64,000 nt of DNA from Bacillus salacetis (GTDB lineage Bacteria; Bacillota; Bacilli; Bacillales; Bacillaceae_B), in contig NZ_QXIR01000012.1 of the NCBI RefSeq assembly GCF_003581585.1, positions 1-64,000 of the forward strand, given 5' to 3'. A model generated the notes under the pieces. That model had not been told where the DNA came from. It saw nothing but the letters and a program-made list of their open reading frames with translations, and made no database searches. A program made the translations under genes and the position numbers. This document shows positions 8,898 to 21,060 of this stretch, piece by piece. How positions within the stretch are numbered: the first letter of the stretch is position 1; each line of letters opens with the position of its first letter.

Positions 8898-9139
8898 AGG
8901 TATTCATCACATTAAGAGAGAGTGTATTGGACCCTCAGGGCAAGGCAGTGCAAAATTCGCTTCACAGCATGGATTATAACCAGGTGGAGGATGTGCGCAT
9001 CGGTAAATACATGGAACTGACCATCTCCCCCTCTGACAAGAGTGTAGAGGAAACCGTCGACGAAATGTGCAGCAAACTATTGGCGAATCCGGTCATCGAG
9101 GATTACCGCTATGAAATCGAGGAGTTGGTCGGCCAATGA
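8885..9139 (+). CDS. purS: FGAM synthase subunit PurS
   Basis: Small 84-residue subunit that bridges PurQ and PurL in the Gram-positive formylglycinamidine synthase and helps channel ammonia. It starts [20 protein letters not shown], typical of the family. It overlaps purC upstream and purQ downstream (ATGA), implying coupled synthesis in fixed ratio. Confidence 0.95.
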   Translation: MYKVKVFITLRESVLDPQGKAVQNSLHSMDYNQVEDVRIGKYMELTISPSDKSVEETVDEMCSKLLANPVIEDYRYEIEELVGQ

Positions 9140-9822
9140 AGTTCGCTGTGATCGTATTCCCGGGATCGAACTGTGATATCGATATGTACCATGCCATCAA
9201 GGACGAAATCGGTGAAGAAGTGGAGTATGTTTGGCATGACGCCGATAATCTGGAAGGCTATGATGCCATCCTGCTGCCGGGCGGATTCTCTTACGGAGAC
9301 TATCTGCGCTGCGGTTCCATTGCCCGCTTCTCAAATGTAATGGCTGAAGTGGTAAAAGCTGCGGAAGCCGGAAAGCCAGTGCTTGGTGTATGCAACGGAT
9401 TCCAGATTCTATTGGAAGCAGGACTTCTGCCGGGAGCTCTTCTAAGAAACGAAGGCTTGAAATTCATCTGCCGCACTGCCCCGTTGAAAGTGGAGAACAA
9501 CACTACGATGTTCACTGGCGGTTATGGAGAAGGCGAAATTTTAAACATCCCGGTTGCCCACGGTGAAGGAAACTATTACTGTGATGAAGCGGTTTTGGAA
9601 GATTTGAAGAATCATAATCAGATCGTTTTCACTTATGAAGGGAATAATCCGAACGGAAGCATTTCCGATATTGCCGGAATTACCAATAAAGCAGGAAATG
9701 TCCTTGGGATGATGCCCCACCCGGAAAGGGCGATGGATGAACTGCTGGGAAGCGCCGATGGACGAAAACTTTTTCAATCAATTGTAAAGCACTGGAGGGA
9801 ACAACATGCCGTTAATGCTTGA
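9136..9822 (+). CDS. purQ: FGAM synthase glutaminase subunit PurQ
   Basis: Class I glutamine amidotransferase that delivers ammonia to PurL. 228 residues with the nucleophile elbow GVCNGFQ (Cys near residue 86) and the His-Glu pair in MPHPERAM near 194. Starts [14 protein letters not shown] as in B. subtilis. Overlaps purS by four bases and purL by 17. Confidence 0.97.
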   Translation: MKFAVIVFPGSNCDIDMYHAIKDEIGEEVEYVWHDADNLEGYDAILLPGGFSYGDYLRCGSIARFSNVMAEVVKAAEAGKPVLGVCNGFQILLEAGLLPGALLRNEGLKFICRTAPLKVENNTTMFTGGYGEGEILNIPVAHGEGNYYCDEAVLEDLKNHNQIVFTYEGNNPNGSISDIAGITNKAGNVLGMMPHPERAMDELLGSADGRKLFQSIVKHWREQHAVNA

Positions 9823-12037
9823 ACCGAATGAAACCAGAATCAAGACTGAGAAAATCTACCGCGAGATGGGCCTGACGGATGAAGAGTTCACAATGGTGGA
9901 GAACATCCTTGGGCGGACACCTAACTATACCGAGACAGGACTTTTCTCGGTTATGTGGTCAGAGCATTGCAGCTACAAAAACTCAAAACCGGTTCTGAAG
10001 AAATTCCCCGTGACTGGCGAAAGGGTTCTTCAGGGGCCCGGGGAAGGAGCGGGTATTGTTGATATCGGAGACCAGCAAGCGGTTGTTTTCAAAATTGAAA
10101 GCCATAACCATCCATCAGCAATCGAGCCTTATCAAGGGGCGGCAACAGGTGTCGGCGGAATTATACGCGATGTATTTTCGATGGGAGCAAGGCCTGTCGC
10201 GTTACTCAACTCTTTACGCTTTGGAGAACTGGATTCTCCTCGTGTTCGGTACCTTTTTGAAGAGGTAGTCGCAGGGATTGCGGGCTATGGAAACTGCATA
10301 GGCATCCCGACGGTCGGCGGTGAGGTTCAATTCGATGCCGCATATGAAGGCAACCCTCTTGTCAATGCGATGTGTGTCGGATTAATCAACCATGAGGATA
10401 TTCAAAAAGGCATTGCCCAGGGGACTGGGAACACGGTCATGTATATAGGTGCCAAGACAGGTCGTGATGGCATTCACGGTGCTACATTTGCTTCTGAAGA
10501 GCTTGGTGAAGAATCAGAGGAGAAGCGCCCTGCTGTCCAGGTCGGCGATCCGTTCATGGAAAAGCTTCTTTTGGAAGCATGCCTTGAACTGATCAAATCA
10601 GATGCCTTAGTCGGTATCCAGGATATGGGTGCTGCAGGGCTGACGAGTTCATCAGCTGAAATGGCAAGCAAAGCAGGATCAGGAATTGAAATGAATCTTG
10701 ACCTTGTCCCTCAGCGGGAACAAGATATGACTCCATATGAAATGATGCTTTCCGAGTCTCAGGAAAGAATGCTGATCGTCGTGGAAAAAGGGCGTGAAGC
10801 CGAAATTGAAGAAATCGTTTCGAAATACGACTTGGATGCCGTGGCAATCGGCCGTGTGACGGATGATCAAACCTTGAGGCTTCTTCATAAAGGTGAAGTC
10901 GTTGCGGATGTACCGGTTGATGCACTTGCTGAAGATGCTCCGGTCTATCACAAGCCTTCCCGGGAGCCGGTTTATTATAGGGAGTTCCAGGAAATGAGTG
11001 TTGAAACCCCGAGGGTTCTTGATTATAAAGAGACATTGAAAAAACTGCTGTCGCAGCCGACAATTGCGAGCAAAGAATGGGTGTACGATCAATATGACCA
11101 CCAGGTCCGCACAAACACAGTGGTCTGCCCGGGATCTGATGCTGCCGTCATCCGGATCAGGGGAACACAGAAAGCGCTGGCAATGACAACAGACTGCAAC
11201 TCGCGCTATCTCTACCTTGACCCTGAAACCGGGGGTAAGATTGCCGTAGCTGAAGCAGCCCGGAATATCGTCTGCTCGGGCGGTGTGCCTCTTGCCATTA
11301 CAGACTGCCTGAACTTTGGGAACCCTGAGAAGCCGGAGATCTTCTGGCAGATCGAGAAAGCGGTTGATGGTATGAGCGAAGCGTGCCGCAGACTTTCAAC
11401 ACCGGTCATTGGCGGGAATGTGTCACTTTACAATGAATCAAAAGGCAAAGCCGTATACCCGACACCGGTTGTCGGCATGGTCGGACTGGTCGAGGATCTT
11501 TCCCATATCACGACCCAGCAGTTCAAGGCTGCAGGAGACCTGATTTATGTAATCGGGGAAGCACGTGAAGAATTCGGCGGCAGCGAGCTTCAAAAAATGC
11601 TTCATGGAAAGATATTCGGCAAATCACCGGAACTCGATCTTTCCATCGAGCAACAAAGGCAGGGGAGCCTTTTGGATGCCATACGCGGAGGCTTTGTTTC
11701 ATCGGCCCATGATATTGCAGAAGGCGGTCTTTCAGTTGCGCTTGCCGAGTCGGCGTTCGCTGCAGGAGGACTGGGTGCTACCGTCAGGATCAAAGGAGAC
11801 TTTACAGCTGAATTGTTCAGTGAGACACAGTCCCGTTTTGTCGTTTCTGTTAAAAAAGAATTCCAGGAACAGTTTGAACAAACAGTCACGGATGCACAGC
11901 TTGTCGGTGAAGTCAACGAGTCAGGCTATCTGAAATTTGTCGATGGGGACGGGAAGGTCGTCCTTCTTGCAACTGTGGAAGAACTGGAATCAGCTTGGAA
12001 AGGAGCGATCCCATGCTTGCTGAAATCAAAGGCTTAA
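9806..12037 (+). CDS. purL: FGAM synthase large subunit PurL
   Basis: Synthetase subunit converting FGAR to FGAM with ATP and ammonia from PurQ. 743 residues, the short PurL type that requires PurS and PurQ. Visible motifs are [13 protein letters not shown] near residue 50, [21 protein letters not shown] near 95 and the second-domain GGNVSLYNE near 535. Starts [21 protein letters not shown] precedes. Overlaps purF by 25 bases. Confidence 0.97.
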   Translation: MPLMLEPNETRIKTEKIYREMGLTDEEFTMVENILGRTPNYTETGLFSVMWSEHCSYKNSKPVLKKFPVTGERVLQGPGEGAGIVDIGDQQAVVFKIESHNHPSAIEPYQGAATGVGGIIRDVFSMGARPVALLNSLRFGELDSPRVRYLFEEVVAGIAGYGNCIGIPTVGGEVQFDAAYEGNPLVNAMCVGLINHEDIQKGIAQGTGNTVMYIGAKTGRDGIHGATFASEELGEESEEKRPAVQVGDPFMEKLLLEACLELIKSDALVGIQDMGAAGLTSSSAEMASKAGSGIEMNLDLVPQREQDMTPYEMMLSESQERMLIVVEKGREAEIEEIVSKYDLDAVAIGRVTDDQTLRLLHKGEVVADVPVDALAEDAPVYHKPSREPVYYREFQEMSVETPRVLDYKETLKKLLSQPTIASKEWVYDQYDHQVRTNTVVCPGSDAAVIRIRGTQKALAMTTDCNSRYLYLDPETGGKIAVAEAARNIVCSGGVPLAITDCLNFGNPEKPEIFWQIEKAVDGMSEACRRLSTPVIGGNVSLYNESKGKAVYPTPVVGMVGLVEDLSHITTQQFKAAGDLIYVIGEAREEFGGSELQKMLHGKIFGKSPELDLSIEQQRQGSLLDAIRGGFVSSAHDIAEGGLSVALAESAFAAGGLGATVRIKGDFTAELFSETQSRFVVSVKKEFQEQFEQTVTDAQLVGEVNESGYLKFVDGDGKVVLLATVEELESAWKGAIPCLLKSKA

Positions 12038-13434
12038 ATGAAGAGTGCGGTGTGTTCGGGATCTGGGGAAACAGCAGTGCAGCACAATTGGCTTATTATG
12101 GTCTGCACAGCCTCCAGCACCGGGGGCAGGAAGGCGCCGGCATCGTTGTATCGGACGGTGAAAAATTGACAGGCATCAAAGGCGAAGGCCTTGTTACGGA
12201 GGTTTTTCAGCAAGGGGCCATTGACGGCCTCACCGGGAAAGCCGCTGTCGGCCATGTGCGTTATGCGACGGCAGGAGGCGGCGGGTATGAAAATGTCCAG
12301 CCACTTCTCTTCCACTCAGGGAATGGCAGCCTGGCGCTTGCCCATAACGGAAACCTGGTGAATGCCAATGCCCTTAAGCACCAGCTTGAAAGCCAGGGCA
12401 GTATTTTTCAAACAAGTTCGGATACGGAGGTCCTGGCCCATTTGATCAAGAGAAGCGGTTTTCCGACGTTGAAGGACCGCGTCAAGAATGCCCTGACGAT
12501 GCTGAAAGGAGCTTATGCTTTTATCATCATGACCGAAACGGAAATGATGGTCGCTCTTGATCCGAACGGTCTGAGGCCGCTGTCGCTTGGACGGATTGGG
12601 GATTCATATTGCGTCGCTTCGGAGACGTGTGCTTTTGATATAACAGGTGCTGAGTTTGTGAGGGATGTGGAACCTGGTGAATTGCTGATCATCAATGACG
12701 AGGGGATCACATCCGAGAAGTTCACGATCTCCTGCGGTACCTCTGTCTGTACGATGGAATATGTTTATTTTTCAAGACCTGACAGCAACATCCATGGCAT
12801 CAATGTCCACAGCGCGAGGAAGCGGATGGGCATGCAGTTGGCAAAGGAAGCACCGATTGAAGCGGATGTCGTCACAGGTGTGCCGGACTCCAGTATATCC
12901 AGTGCCATCGGGTATGCAGAAGCATCAGGGATTCCATATGAGATGGGCTTGATCAAGAACCGTTATGTCGGCAGGACCTTCATACAGCCTTCCCAGTCAT
13001 TGAGGGAGCAGGGCGTGAAGATGAAGCTTTCGCCGGTCAGAGGGGTAGTGGAAGGCAAACGGGTTGTCATGGTTGATGATTCCATTGTGCGCGGTACAAC
13101 AAGCAAACGGATTGTCAACATGCTGAAGGAAGCAGGTGCGACAGAGGTCCACGTCGTCATCAGTTCACCTCCGATCAAAAATCCGTGTTACTACGGAATT
13201 GACACGAGTACACATGAAGAGCTGATCGCGGGAACCCGTTCAGTGGAGGAAATCAGGGAAATCATCGGAGCGGATTCACTGACCTTTTTAAGCCCGGAAG
13301 GAATGGTGGATGCAGTCGGCCGGGATGACAAGTCCGAAAACAGGGGGCACTGCCTTGCCTGCTTTACAGGGAAATACCCGACCGAAATCTACCCGGACAC
13401 CCTTCATCCATATGAAAAAGAGCTAGTACGCTAG
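12013..13434 (+). CDS. purF: Amidophosphoribosyltransferase PurF
   Basis: First committed step: PRPP plus glutamine to phosphoribosylamine. The 473-residue product starts [16 protein letters not shown]; the catalytic Cys is residue 12 behind an 11-residue propeptide, exactly as in B. subtilis PurF. The PRPP loop is [14 protein letters not shown] near residue 350, and NRGHCLACF near 440 fits the Fe-S cysteines of the Gram-positive enzyme. ATG 12013 has AAAGGAG upstream, inside the end of purL. Confidence 0.97.
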   Translation: MLAEIKGLNEECGVFGIWGNSSAAQLAYYGLHSLQHRGQEGAGIVVSDGEKLTGIKGEGLVTEVFQQGAIDGLTGKAAVGHVRYATAGGGGYENVQPLLFHSGNGSLALAHNGNLVNANALKHQLESQGSIFQTSSDTEVLAHLIKRSGFPTLKDRVKNALTMLKGAYAFIIMTETEMMVALDPNGLRPLSLGRIGDSYCVASETCAFDITGAEFVRDVEPGELLIINDEGITSEKFTISCGTSVCTMEYVYFSRPDSNIHGINVHSARKRMGMQLAKEAPIEADVVTGVPDSSISSAIGYAEASGIPYEMGLIKNRYVGRTFIQPSQSLREQGVKMKLSPVRGVVEGKRVVMVDDSIVRGTTSKRIVNMLKEAGATEVHVVISSPPIKNPCYYGIDTSTHEELIAGTRSVEEIREIIGADSLTFLSPEGMVDAVGRDDKSENRGHCLACFTGKYPTEIYPDTLHPYEKELVR

Positions 13435-13445
13435 GAGGAAAGAAT

Positions 13446-14492
13446 ATGGCTAATGCTTATAAAAATGCTGGTGTCGATATCGATGCCGGCTATGAATCGG
13501 TAAACCGGATAAAGAAGCACGTCGAACGCACCAAGCGAAAAGGTATGCTTGGATCGCTTGGCGGATTTGGCGGGATGTTCGATCTTTCCGAGCTTGGGTT
13601 GAAAGAACCTGTACTCGTGTCCGGAACGGATGGGGTCGGGACAAAACTGAAGCTTGCCTTCATGGCTGATAAGCATGACACGATCGGCATCGACTGTGTT
13701 GCCATGTGTGTGAACGATATTATCGTACAGGGTGCAGAGCCCCTATACTTCCTCGACTATATCGCTTGCGGGAAAGCTGTCCCTGAAAAAATCGAGAGCA
13801 TCGTCAAAGGGGTCGCCGACGGATGCGAAATGGCAGGGGCCGGACTGACAGGCGGTGAGACAGCGGAAATGCCCGGGCTGTACGAGGCGGATGAATATGA
13901 CATCGCCGGGTTTGCTGTCGGTGCCTGTGAAAAAAGTAAAATCATTACGGGGGACGAAATTTCTGAAGGAAACAGGTTAGTCGGCCTTGCTTCCAGTGGT
14001 ATACACAGTAATGGATACTCTCTTGTGAGGAAACTATTTTTTGAAGATCACTCCTACGAATTGGGCACCTACTTGCCTCAGCTGGAATCAACACTTGGAG
14101 ATGCTTTGCTGACACCGACCAGGATTTATGTGAAGCCTGTTTTGGAAGCGTTAAAGAAATTCTCCATCAAAGGCATGTCCCATATAACCGGCGGAGGATT
14201 CATCGAAAACATTCCAAGGATGCTGCCGGAAGGACTGGGAGCGGATATCGATTCAACGAAGTGGAAGCAGCCCCGGTTGTTCAGCATCATGGAGGAACTG
14301 GGAAGCATCCCTCATCAGGAAATGTACAACATCTTTAATATGGGAATCGGATTTGTCATTGCTGTTGATGCTTCAGAAGCGGAGGAAGCAGTGAACTTTT
14401 TTAATGAAATCGGTGAAGAAGCCTATTTGATTGGAGAAGTGACTGCAGGGGATGGAGTCCGAATCATTGAAGGAGACCGGCAAGAGGATTAA
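13446..14492 (+). CDS. purM: AIR synthetase PurM
   Basis: Cyclises FGAM to AIR. 348 residues with [14 protein letters not shown] near residue 56, [14 protein letters not shown] near 83 and GGETAEMPG near 135. AGGAGG is placed ideally before ATG 13446. The stretch that follows (350 bases) breaks the tight spacing of the operon and holds a family B repeat. Confidence 0.97.
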   Translation: MANAYKNAGVDIDAGYESVNRIKKHVERTKRKGMLGSLGGFGGMFDLSELGLKEPVLVSGTDGVGTKLKLAFMADKHDTIGIDCVAMCVNDIIVQGAEPLYFLDYIACGKAVPEKIESIVKGVADGCEMAGAGLTGGETAEMPGLYEADEYDIAGFAVGACEKSKIITGDEISEGNRLVGLASSGIHSNGYSLVRKLFFEDHSYELGTYLPQLESTLGDALLTPTRIYVKPVLEALKKFSIKGMSHITGGGFIENIPRMLPEGLGADIDSTKWKQPRLFSIMEELGSIPHQEMYNIFNMGIGFVIAVDASEAEEAVNFFNEIGEEAYLIGEVTAGDGVRIIEGDRQED

Positions 14493-14553
14493 AATGGGTG
14501 AAAAGGCACTTTTGACCAAAAGGGGACGTCGCCCATTTTGCTTTCTTTTTCAA
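14490..14553 (+). terminator. Terminator- or attenuator-like hairpin after purM
   Basis: AAAATGGGTG (about 14492-14501) pairs with CGCCCATTTT (14531-14540) around a long loop that can itself pair AAAAGG with CTTTT; CTTTCTTTTTC follows. It may lower transcription from purM into purN. Confidence 0.45.
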
Positions 14554-14555
14554 AT

Positions 14556-14804
14556 GCTCTTTTCGTAAACTTTGTTGCTATTCAATATTAATTTGAAATA
14601 ATATCCTGGTAAATCACCGTTAAAATCCCTGGAAGCAGGAAAGACAGTAGCTGCTCGTTTTTTTGAGAGAGAAACCTGGGAATACAGGGGGAAATCCGGC
14701 ACTTGGGATTTTTCAAAAGCAACAATATATATGGAAACAGGCTTTTCAAAAGGCTGTCTTCGCAAGTGTCTCATAAGACTGGCAACCATAGGTAAGAAAA
14801 GAGC
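14556..14804. repeat. Family B MITE-like repeat, copy B1 (purM-purN gap)
   Basis: The 249-bp element has imperfect terminal inverted repeats: GCTCTTTTC...TTGTTGCT at the left, and the complement of GCTCTTTTC...GGTTGCC at the right (17 of 24 positions match). Internal landmarks shared with other copies are CCTGGTAAATC, GAATACAGGGG and TCCGGCAC-TGGGATTT. ORFs inside it are not conserved between copies. It fills most of the 350-base gap in the pur operon. Confidence 0.75.
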
Positions 14805-14842
14805 CTTTTAAAAAAAGCTTCGGCGGAAATGGGGACGGAAAT

Positions 14843-15427
14843 ATGAAAAAAATCGCAGTATTTGCTTCCGGAAGCGGGACAAATTTTCAATCGATTGTGG
14901 ACTCGGTACATAGCGGAAAACTGCAGGCGAAGGTGGAGCTGCTTGTTTGTGACAAGCCGGATGCATTCGTCATAGAAAGGGCGAAGGCGGCAGGTGTGGC
15001 GACCTTTGTGTTTAACCCAAAAGAATATAAGTCAAAACCGGATTTTGAAAGGGAAATTGCAGAGGAACTTCGGAACCGCGGAGTGGACTTCCTTGTCCTG
15101 GCGGGCTACATGAGGCTGATTGGTAATGTCCTGCTGGAACATTTTCCTGGCAGAATTGTGAACATTCACCCTTCGCTGCTGCCTTCTTTTCCCGGGAAGG
15201 ATGCCATCGGCCAGGCTATCGAAGCCGGTGTGAAAGTGACAGGCGTGACCGTCCACTTCGTTGATGAAGGCATGGATACTGGCCCAATCATCGCTCAGGA
15301 AATCGTCCGCATCTCACCGTTCGATAACAGAACAACGCTTCAGCAGAAGATCCAGGATGTCGAGCATACGATTTACCCGGAAACGCTGACGCATCTATTC
15401 ATGACATCGATGCACAAAGTCCAATGA
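14843..15427 (+). CDS. purN: Phosphoribosylglycinamide formyltransferase PurN
   Basis: Transfers formyl from 10-formyl-THF to GAR. 194 residues; starts [17 protein letters not shown] and carries the catalytic [12 protein letters not shown] near residue 107 plus the [12 protein letters not shown] motif near 138. The ribosome site (GGGGACGG) is weaker than those of its neighbours. PurH follows after 29 bases. Confidence 0.96.
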   Translation: MKKIAVFASGSGTNFQSIVDSVHSGKLQAKVELLVCDKPDAFVIERAKAAGVATFVFNPKEYKSKPDFEREIAEELRNRGVDFLVLAGYMRLIGNVLLEHFPGRIVNIHPSLLPSFPGKDAIGQAIEAGVKVTGVTVHFVDEGMDTGPIIAQEIVRISPFDNRTTLQQKIQDVEHTIYPETLTHLFMTSMHKVQ

Positions 15428-15456
15428 TGATACTGCAACAAAGGGAGGAATACATT

Positions 15457-16992
15457 ATGAAAAAAAGAGCACTGATCAGCGTATCAGATAAAAGCGGAAT
15501 TGTAGAATTTGCCCGCGAGCTTCAGGAGCTTGGATATGACATCATTTCAACCGGCGGGACCAAGAACATCCTTCTTGATAACGGCATTTTCGTTACCGGA
15601 GTTGAAGAAGTGACCGGTTTTCCGGAAATCATGGAAGGCAGAGTGAAGACCCTTCATCCGAAAATCCACGGCGGCCTGCTTGCGAAACGTGATGTTGAAG
15701 AACACCGCCGTCAGATGGAAGAGCAGGAAATCTTCCCGATCGACCTCGTTTGTGTTAACCTCTACCCATTTCAGCAAACAATCGCCAAACCGAATGTTAC
15801 CGAAGAAGATGCGATTGAAAATATCGATATCGGCGGACCGACAATGCTCCGCGCAGCAGCTAAAAACCATAAGTATGTAACGGTTGTCGTCGATTCCCAG
15901 GATTACGACATGATCATCAATGAAATCAAGGCAAACGGCGAGGCGCCGGAACTGCTGAGAAAGAAGCTTGCGGCTAAGGTATTCCGCCATACAGCAGCTT
16001 ATGATGCTTATATATCCCAGTTCATGACAGATCTTGCTGGTGAAGAAAATCCAGAAGCCATGACAGTGACATACGAATTGAAGCAGACATTGAGATACGG
16101 CGAGAATCCACACCAGAAAGCCGCTTTCTACAAGCAGCCGCTTGGTTCAGAGTACTCAGTGGCACAGGCAAGGCAGCTCCATGGAAAAGAATTATCTTAT
16201 AACAACATCAACGACGCGAATGCGGCACTGCAGATCATCAAAGAATTCGATGAGCCTGCATCAGTAGCGGTCAAGCATATGAATCCCTGCGGAGTCGGGA
16301 CGGGTAAAACCATTGAAGAAGCTTTTGCAAAAGCATACGAAGCGGATTCCACTTCCATCTTTGGCGGAATCGTTGCCTTGAACCGGGTGGTTGATGAAGA
16401 TACAGCTCAGCGCCTGCATGAAATCTTCCTTGAAATCATCATTGCCCCGTCATTTACTGACAGAGCAATGGAAATCCTGACAGGCAAAAAGAATATCCGC
16501 CTGTTGACGGTTCCTTTTGATACAGTGAAAAAAGTGGAAGACAAACTTGTTTCGATCGAAGGCGGTCTCCTTGTCCAGGAAGATGATACGTTCACTCTTG
16601 AAGATGCAGACCTGAAGGTAGCGACAAAACGCGAGCCGACTGAAAGCGAGTGGGAAGCCATGAAGCTTGGCTGGAAAGTCGTCAAGCACGTAAAATCCAA
16701 TGCGATTGTCGTAGCCGATAAAGATATGACGCTCGGTATCGGTGCAGGCCAGATGAACCGCGTCGGCGCTGCCAACATCGCCCTTGAACAAGCGGGAGCC
16801 AAAGCAGAAGGAGCCGCCATGGCATCAGATGCCTTCTTCCCAATGGATGACACAGTCGAAGCAGCTGCAAAAGCAGGAATCACAGCCATCATCCAGCCGG
16901 GCGGATCCATCCGCGATGAGGATTCAATCAAGAAAGCGGATGAATATGGCATTACAATGGTGATGACGGGAGTGCGTCATTTTAAACATTGA
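15457..16992 (+). CDS. purH: Bifunctional AICAR transformylase / IMP cyclohydrolase PurH
   Basis: Catalyses the last two steps to IMP. 511 residues. The N-terminal MGS-like cyclohydrolase domain has [11 protein letters not shown] and [13 protein letters not shown]; the C-terminal transformylase domain has [11 protein letters not shown] near residue 267 and ends GVRHFKH. ATG 15457 has GGGAGG upstream; an earlier start at 15424 inside purN is less likely. Confidence 0.97.
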   Translation: MKKRALISVSDKSGIVEFARELQELGYDIISTGGTKNILLDNGIFVTGVEEVTGFPEIMEGRVKTLHPKIHGGLLAKRDVEEHRRQMEEQEIFPIDLVCVNLYPFQQTIAKPNVTEEDAIENIDIGGPTMLRAAAKNHKYVTVVVDSQDYDMIINEIKANGEAPELLRKKLAAKVFRHTAAYDAYISQFMTDLAGEENPEAMTVTYELKQTLRYGENPHQKAAFYKQPLGSEYSVAQARQLHGKELSYNNINDANAALQIIKEFDEPASVAVKHMNPCGVGTGKTIEEAFAKAYEADSTSIFGGIVALNRVVDEDTAQRLHEIFLEIIIAPSFTDRAMEILTGKKNIRLLTVPFDTVKKVEDKLVSIEGGLLVQEDDTFTLEDADLKVATKREPTESEWEAMKLGWKVVKHVKSNAIVVADKDMTLGIGAGQMNRVGAANIALEQAGAKAEGAAMASDAFFPMDDTVEAAAKAGITAIIQPGGSIRDEDSIKKADEYGITMVMTGVRHFKH

Positions 16993-17016
16993 TGGATGAT
17001 TGTTCGTTTGTTGAGG

Positions 17017-17130
17017 TTTATCGGCGATTATAGGGAGTTTATCAGCGATTTTTAGAATTTATCGGCGATAATAGCCTCTTTATCAGCGATTTTTCAATTT
17101 TATCGGCGTTTCTGACGATTTATCAACCAA
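17017..17130. repeat. Array of six degenerate 20-21 bp repeats (family D)
   Basis: The motif TTTATC(G/A)GCGAT starts at 17017, 17038, 17058, 17079, 17099 and 17119, giving spacings of 21, 20, 21, 20 and 20. Early units alternate between TTTATCGGCGAT and TTTATCAGCGAT; the last two are decayed. It lies in the 248-base purH-purD gap. No hairpin explains it. Confidence 0.8.
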
Positions 17131-17240
17131 CCGACAAATTTCACCACAACGAAACCTGCTCAATGCCCATTTTTAACGACTTGAAAAATAATCAAAAGGG
17201 TGCACTCGCTGCACCTATACATAAAAAAAGGGGTGTCTGA

Positions 17241-18603
<1,363 letters not shown>

Positions 18604-18631
18604 ATCAATCACTCCAGTCTATAAAGATTTG

Positions 18632-18669
18632 GAACAACAGGGTGCCCTCGGCGGGCACCCTGTTGTTTT
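18632..18669. terminator. Hairpin between purD and the small membrane gene
   Basis: AACAACAGGGTGCC and GGCACCCTGTTGTT form a long GC-rich stem followed by TTTTG on the + strand. It should end the pur transcript; it also lies upstream of the small minus-strand gene. Confidence 0.8.
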
Positions 18670-18697
18670 GAATGCAGATAAATGGAAGTTCCCTATG

Positions 18698-18759
18698 CTG
18701 CTTTAACACGTTAACGCAGCCGGGGACTGTCCCCACTTGCGGTGGTGCGTTAAAGCGAC
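18698..18759. repeat. Family A palindromic repeat, copy A3
   Basis: Core CCGGGGACTGTCCCC, left arm GCTTTAACACGTTAACGCAG, right arm GGTGCGTTAAAGCG. The arms are less symmetrical than in other copies. It lies about five bases beyond the stop codon of the DUF2892 gene. Confidence 0.8.
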
Positions 18760-18763
18760 GTCG

Positions 18764-19129
18764 TCATGAAGGATTATATGGAAGATCCGGCATGTCAGGA
18801 AGGTCTTTTCTTTTTTCGTCGCTGTCGATGTCAGTCGTTTTCTTTTCTGAATTGTTATGATTTCCCTTCAGCATGGAGCCGATGTTGAGCATGCTTTTGC
18901 CTTCTTTGCCGCCTTCGGAATTTGATTGCTGGTTTTCAAACAAGGCTGTGATCGGACAGAAGCGGAGAATGCCTTCTCCGATTTTCATTCCTCCAAGCAT
19001 TGCCATCCATAAATAAGAATCCCTCCAAGGCATTTTGACAAGCTTTGCCGTAGCCCATGAAAGAACGGTAAATCCTGCTGTGATCCTGATTAAAGCATTG
19101 ACGATGCCGATATTTTGCTTAACTTTCAT
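18764..19129 (-). CDS. DUF2892 (YgaP-like) membrane protein
   Basis: 121 residues. The first 65 are a DUF2892 unit with two short helices (NALIRITAGFTVLSWATAKLV and the stretch near IGEGILRFCPITALF, with the conserved CP). The rest is a hydrophilic, lysine- and aspartate-rich tail ending PDMPDLPYNPS. AAGGAGG stands before the ATG at 19129. It is divergent from yerA. Function unknown. Confidence 0.75.
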   Translation of the reverse strand: MKVKQNIGIVNALIRITAGFTVLSWATAKLVKMPWRDSYLWMAMLGGMKIGEGILRFCPITALFENQQSNSEGGKEGKSMLNIGSMLKGNHNNSEKKTTDIDSDEKRKDLPDMPDLPYNPS

Positions 19130-19273
19130 GACATATCCTCCTTACAAAATATTTACATATGTTTTCTGTAAACCTTTAATGCGTTAAAGTCCAAAATATG
19201 TTACATTAGGTACTAATAACTTTTACCTATACTCAATCACGATTTAAGTTTCTACATAGAGGAGTGTTCTTAG

Positions 19274-21013
19274 TTGGCACAGCGATACAGATGGAAAAAC
19301 AAAGAACTGCGTGAACATATAGATGTCCTTGACGGCAGACTCAGGCCGACGAAGATCTTGAAAAATGCCGTCTACCTGCATTCCGTCTTGAAAAAATGGG
19401 TTCAGGCCCATATCTGGATTCATCAGGACCGTATCATTTACTGTGGAGATCAGCTTCCAGAAACCCTGGATGGGTGTGAAGTGACGGACTGCAGCCGCTA
19501 CTACCTGGTCCCGGGATATATTGAGCCTCATGTTCACCCGTTTCAACTTTATAATCCCCATTCTTTTGCCCATTATGCATCCCAAACCGGAACAACGACA
19601 TTCATCAATGACAATCTTATGCTGTTTTTATTGATGAATAAAAAGAAAGCGTTTTCTTTGCTGGAAGACCTGAAGCAGCTGCCATTTTCAATGTACTGGT
19701 GGGCGAGATTCGATTCCCAGACGGAGATGCAGAGGGAAGAGACGGTATTCTCCCATAATGAAGTGAAATCGTGGCTGAATCATGAAGATGTTGTCCAGGG
19801 AGGGGAACTTACCTCCTGGCCGAGACTGCTTGATGGAGATGATATGATCCTTCACCTGATGCAGGAAGCTAAGAGGCTGAATAAAGTAGTGGAGGGCCAT
19901 CTGCCGGGGGCTTCGGAAAAAACGCTCGCAAAGCTTGCGCTGCTTGGTGTTGACGGCGACCACGAAGCGATGACCGGAAAAGATGTCTATATGAGGCTTA
20001 TGCAGGGATTGGCCGTGACCTTGAGGAATTCATCGATCAGGCCGGACCTTGATAAACTGCTTGACGAAATCAAGGAATATGACATAGATAACTACGGTGA
20101 GATGATGTTGACGACAGATGGTTCGACCCCTGGTTTCTATGAGGGCGGGGTGCTTGATGTTCTCATCGCGAAAGCAATCGACAGCGGCATTCCGGTGATC
20201 GATGCCTATCATATGGCAAGCTACAATGTTGCAAGGCATTACCGCATTTCCCATCATCATGGGATGATCGCCGCCGGTAGGGTCGCAAATATCAACTTCC
20301 TTGAAAGCAAAGAACATCCTTCCCCTGCAGGCGTCATGGCCAAAGGGGAGTGGGCAAAAAACCTTCAAGGCGTGCAGGCTGAAGTTCCATCACCGGACTG
20401 GGGAAGATACGGTCTCGGCCCACTGAAGATGCAGTGGGACTTAACTTATGATGACCTCCAATTTTCCATGCCATTTGGGATTGAAATGGTCAATGAAGTC
20501 ATAACCAAGCCGTATTCTGTCGGCATCGATGCATCGGAAATAGCCCTGTCTGAAAGCCATGACGAAAGCTTCCTGATGCTTATCGACCGAAACGGCAAGT
20601 GGAGGATCAGCACGATGCTGAAGGGTTTTGCAGCCAGGGTGCAAGGCTTCGCGTCTTCGTTTTCCAATACAGGCGATATTATTTTGATCGGTAAAGACAA
20701 AAGAGATATGATGCATGCTTTCCAAAGGATGAAGGAGATCGGCGGTGGAATCGCCTTAAGTGAAAACCAGGAAATCCTGCACGAAATTCCATTGACCGTG
20801 GGAGGCATCATGTCTGATAAAAAAATGGAAGAACTAATTGAAGAAGAGAAGAAGATGAAAGAACTTCTATTCTCAAGAGGATACTCTTTCAATGATCCTG
20901 TCTATACCCTTTTGTTCCTGCAGTCTACGCACCTTCCATATATCAGGGTGACACAGAGGGGAATCTATGATGTTATGAAGAAAACTGTACTCTTTCCCAC
21001 GATAATGCGTTAA
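19274..21013 (+). CDS. yerA: Adenine deaminase-like amidohydrolase YerA
   Basis: 579 residues of the amidohydrolase superfamily, adenine deaminase branch. PGYIEPHVHPF near residue 93 gives the HxH metal pair, VDGDHEAMTG near 235 and MMLTTDGSTPGF near 282 give further metal and catalytic positions. Position after purD and before yerB matches B. subtilis yerA, whose activity is only putative; purine salvage is the likely theme. The start is TTG at 19274 with AGAGGAG about ten bases upstream. Confidence 0.85.
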   Translation: MAQRYRWKNKELREHIDVLDGRLRPTKILKNAVYLHSVLKKWVQAHIWIHQDRIIYCGDQLPETLDGCEVTDCSRYYLVPGYIEPHVHPFQLYNPHSFAHYASQTGTTTFINDNLMLFLLMNKKKAFSLLEDLKQLPFSMYWWARFDSQTEMQREETVFSHNEVKSWLNHEDVVQGGELTSWPRLLDGDDMILHLMQEAKRLNKVVEGHLPGASEKTLAKLALLGVDGDHEAMTGKDVYMRLMQGLAVTLRNSSIRPDLDKLLDEIKEYDIDNYGEMMLTTDGSTPGFYEGGVLDVLIAKAIDSGIPVIDAYHMASYNVARHYRISHHHGMIAAGRVANINFLESKEHPSPAGVMAKGEWAKNLQGVQAEVPSPDWGRYGLGPLKMQWDLTYDDLQFSMPFGIEMVNEVITKPYSVGIDASEIALSESHDESFLMLIDRNGKWRISTMLKGFAARVQGFASSFSNTGDIILIGKDKRDMMHAFQRMKEIGGGIALSENQEILHEIPLTVGGIMSDKKMEELIEEEKKMKELLFSRGYSFNDPVYTLLFLQSTHLPYIRVTQRGIYDVMKKTVLFPTIMR

Positions 21014-21060
21014 AATGTTAAAGTAAGGATTATAGATTGGCTTAGGGGTGTATTTTTTAC

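Noticed and set aside
14550-14789. Minus-strand frame of about 79 codons in the purM-purN gap, with similar-looking frames at 28942 and 46615
   Set aside because: They follow family B repeats; starts, stops and reading frames are not maintained, so the likeness is at DNA level.
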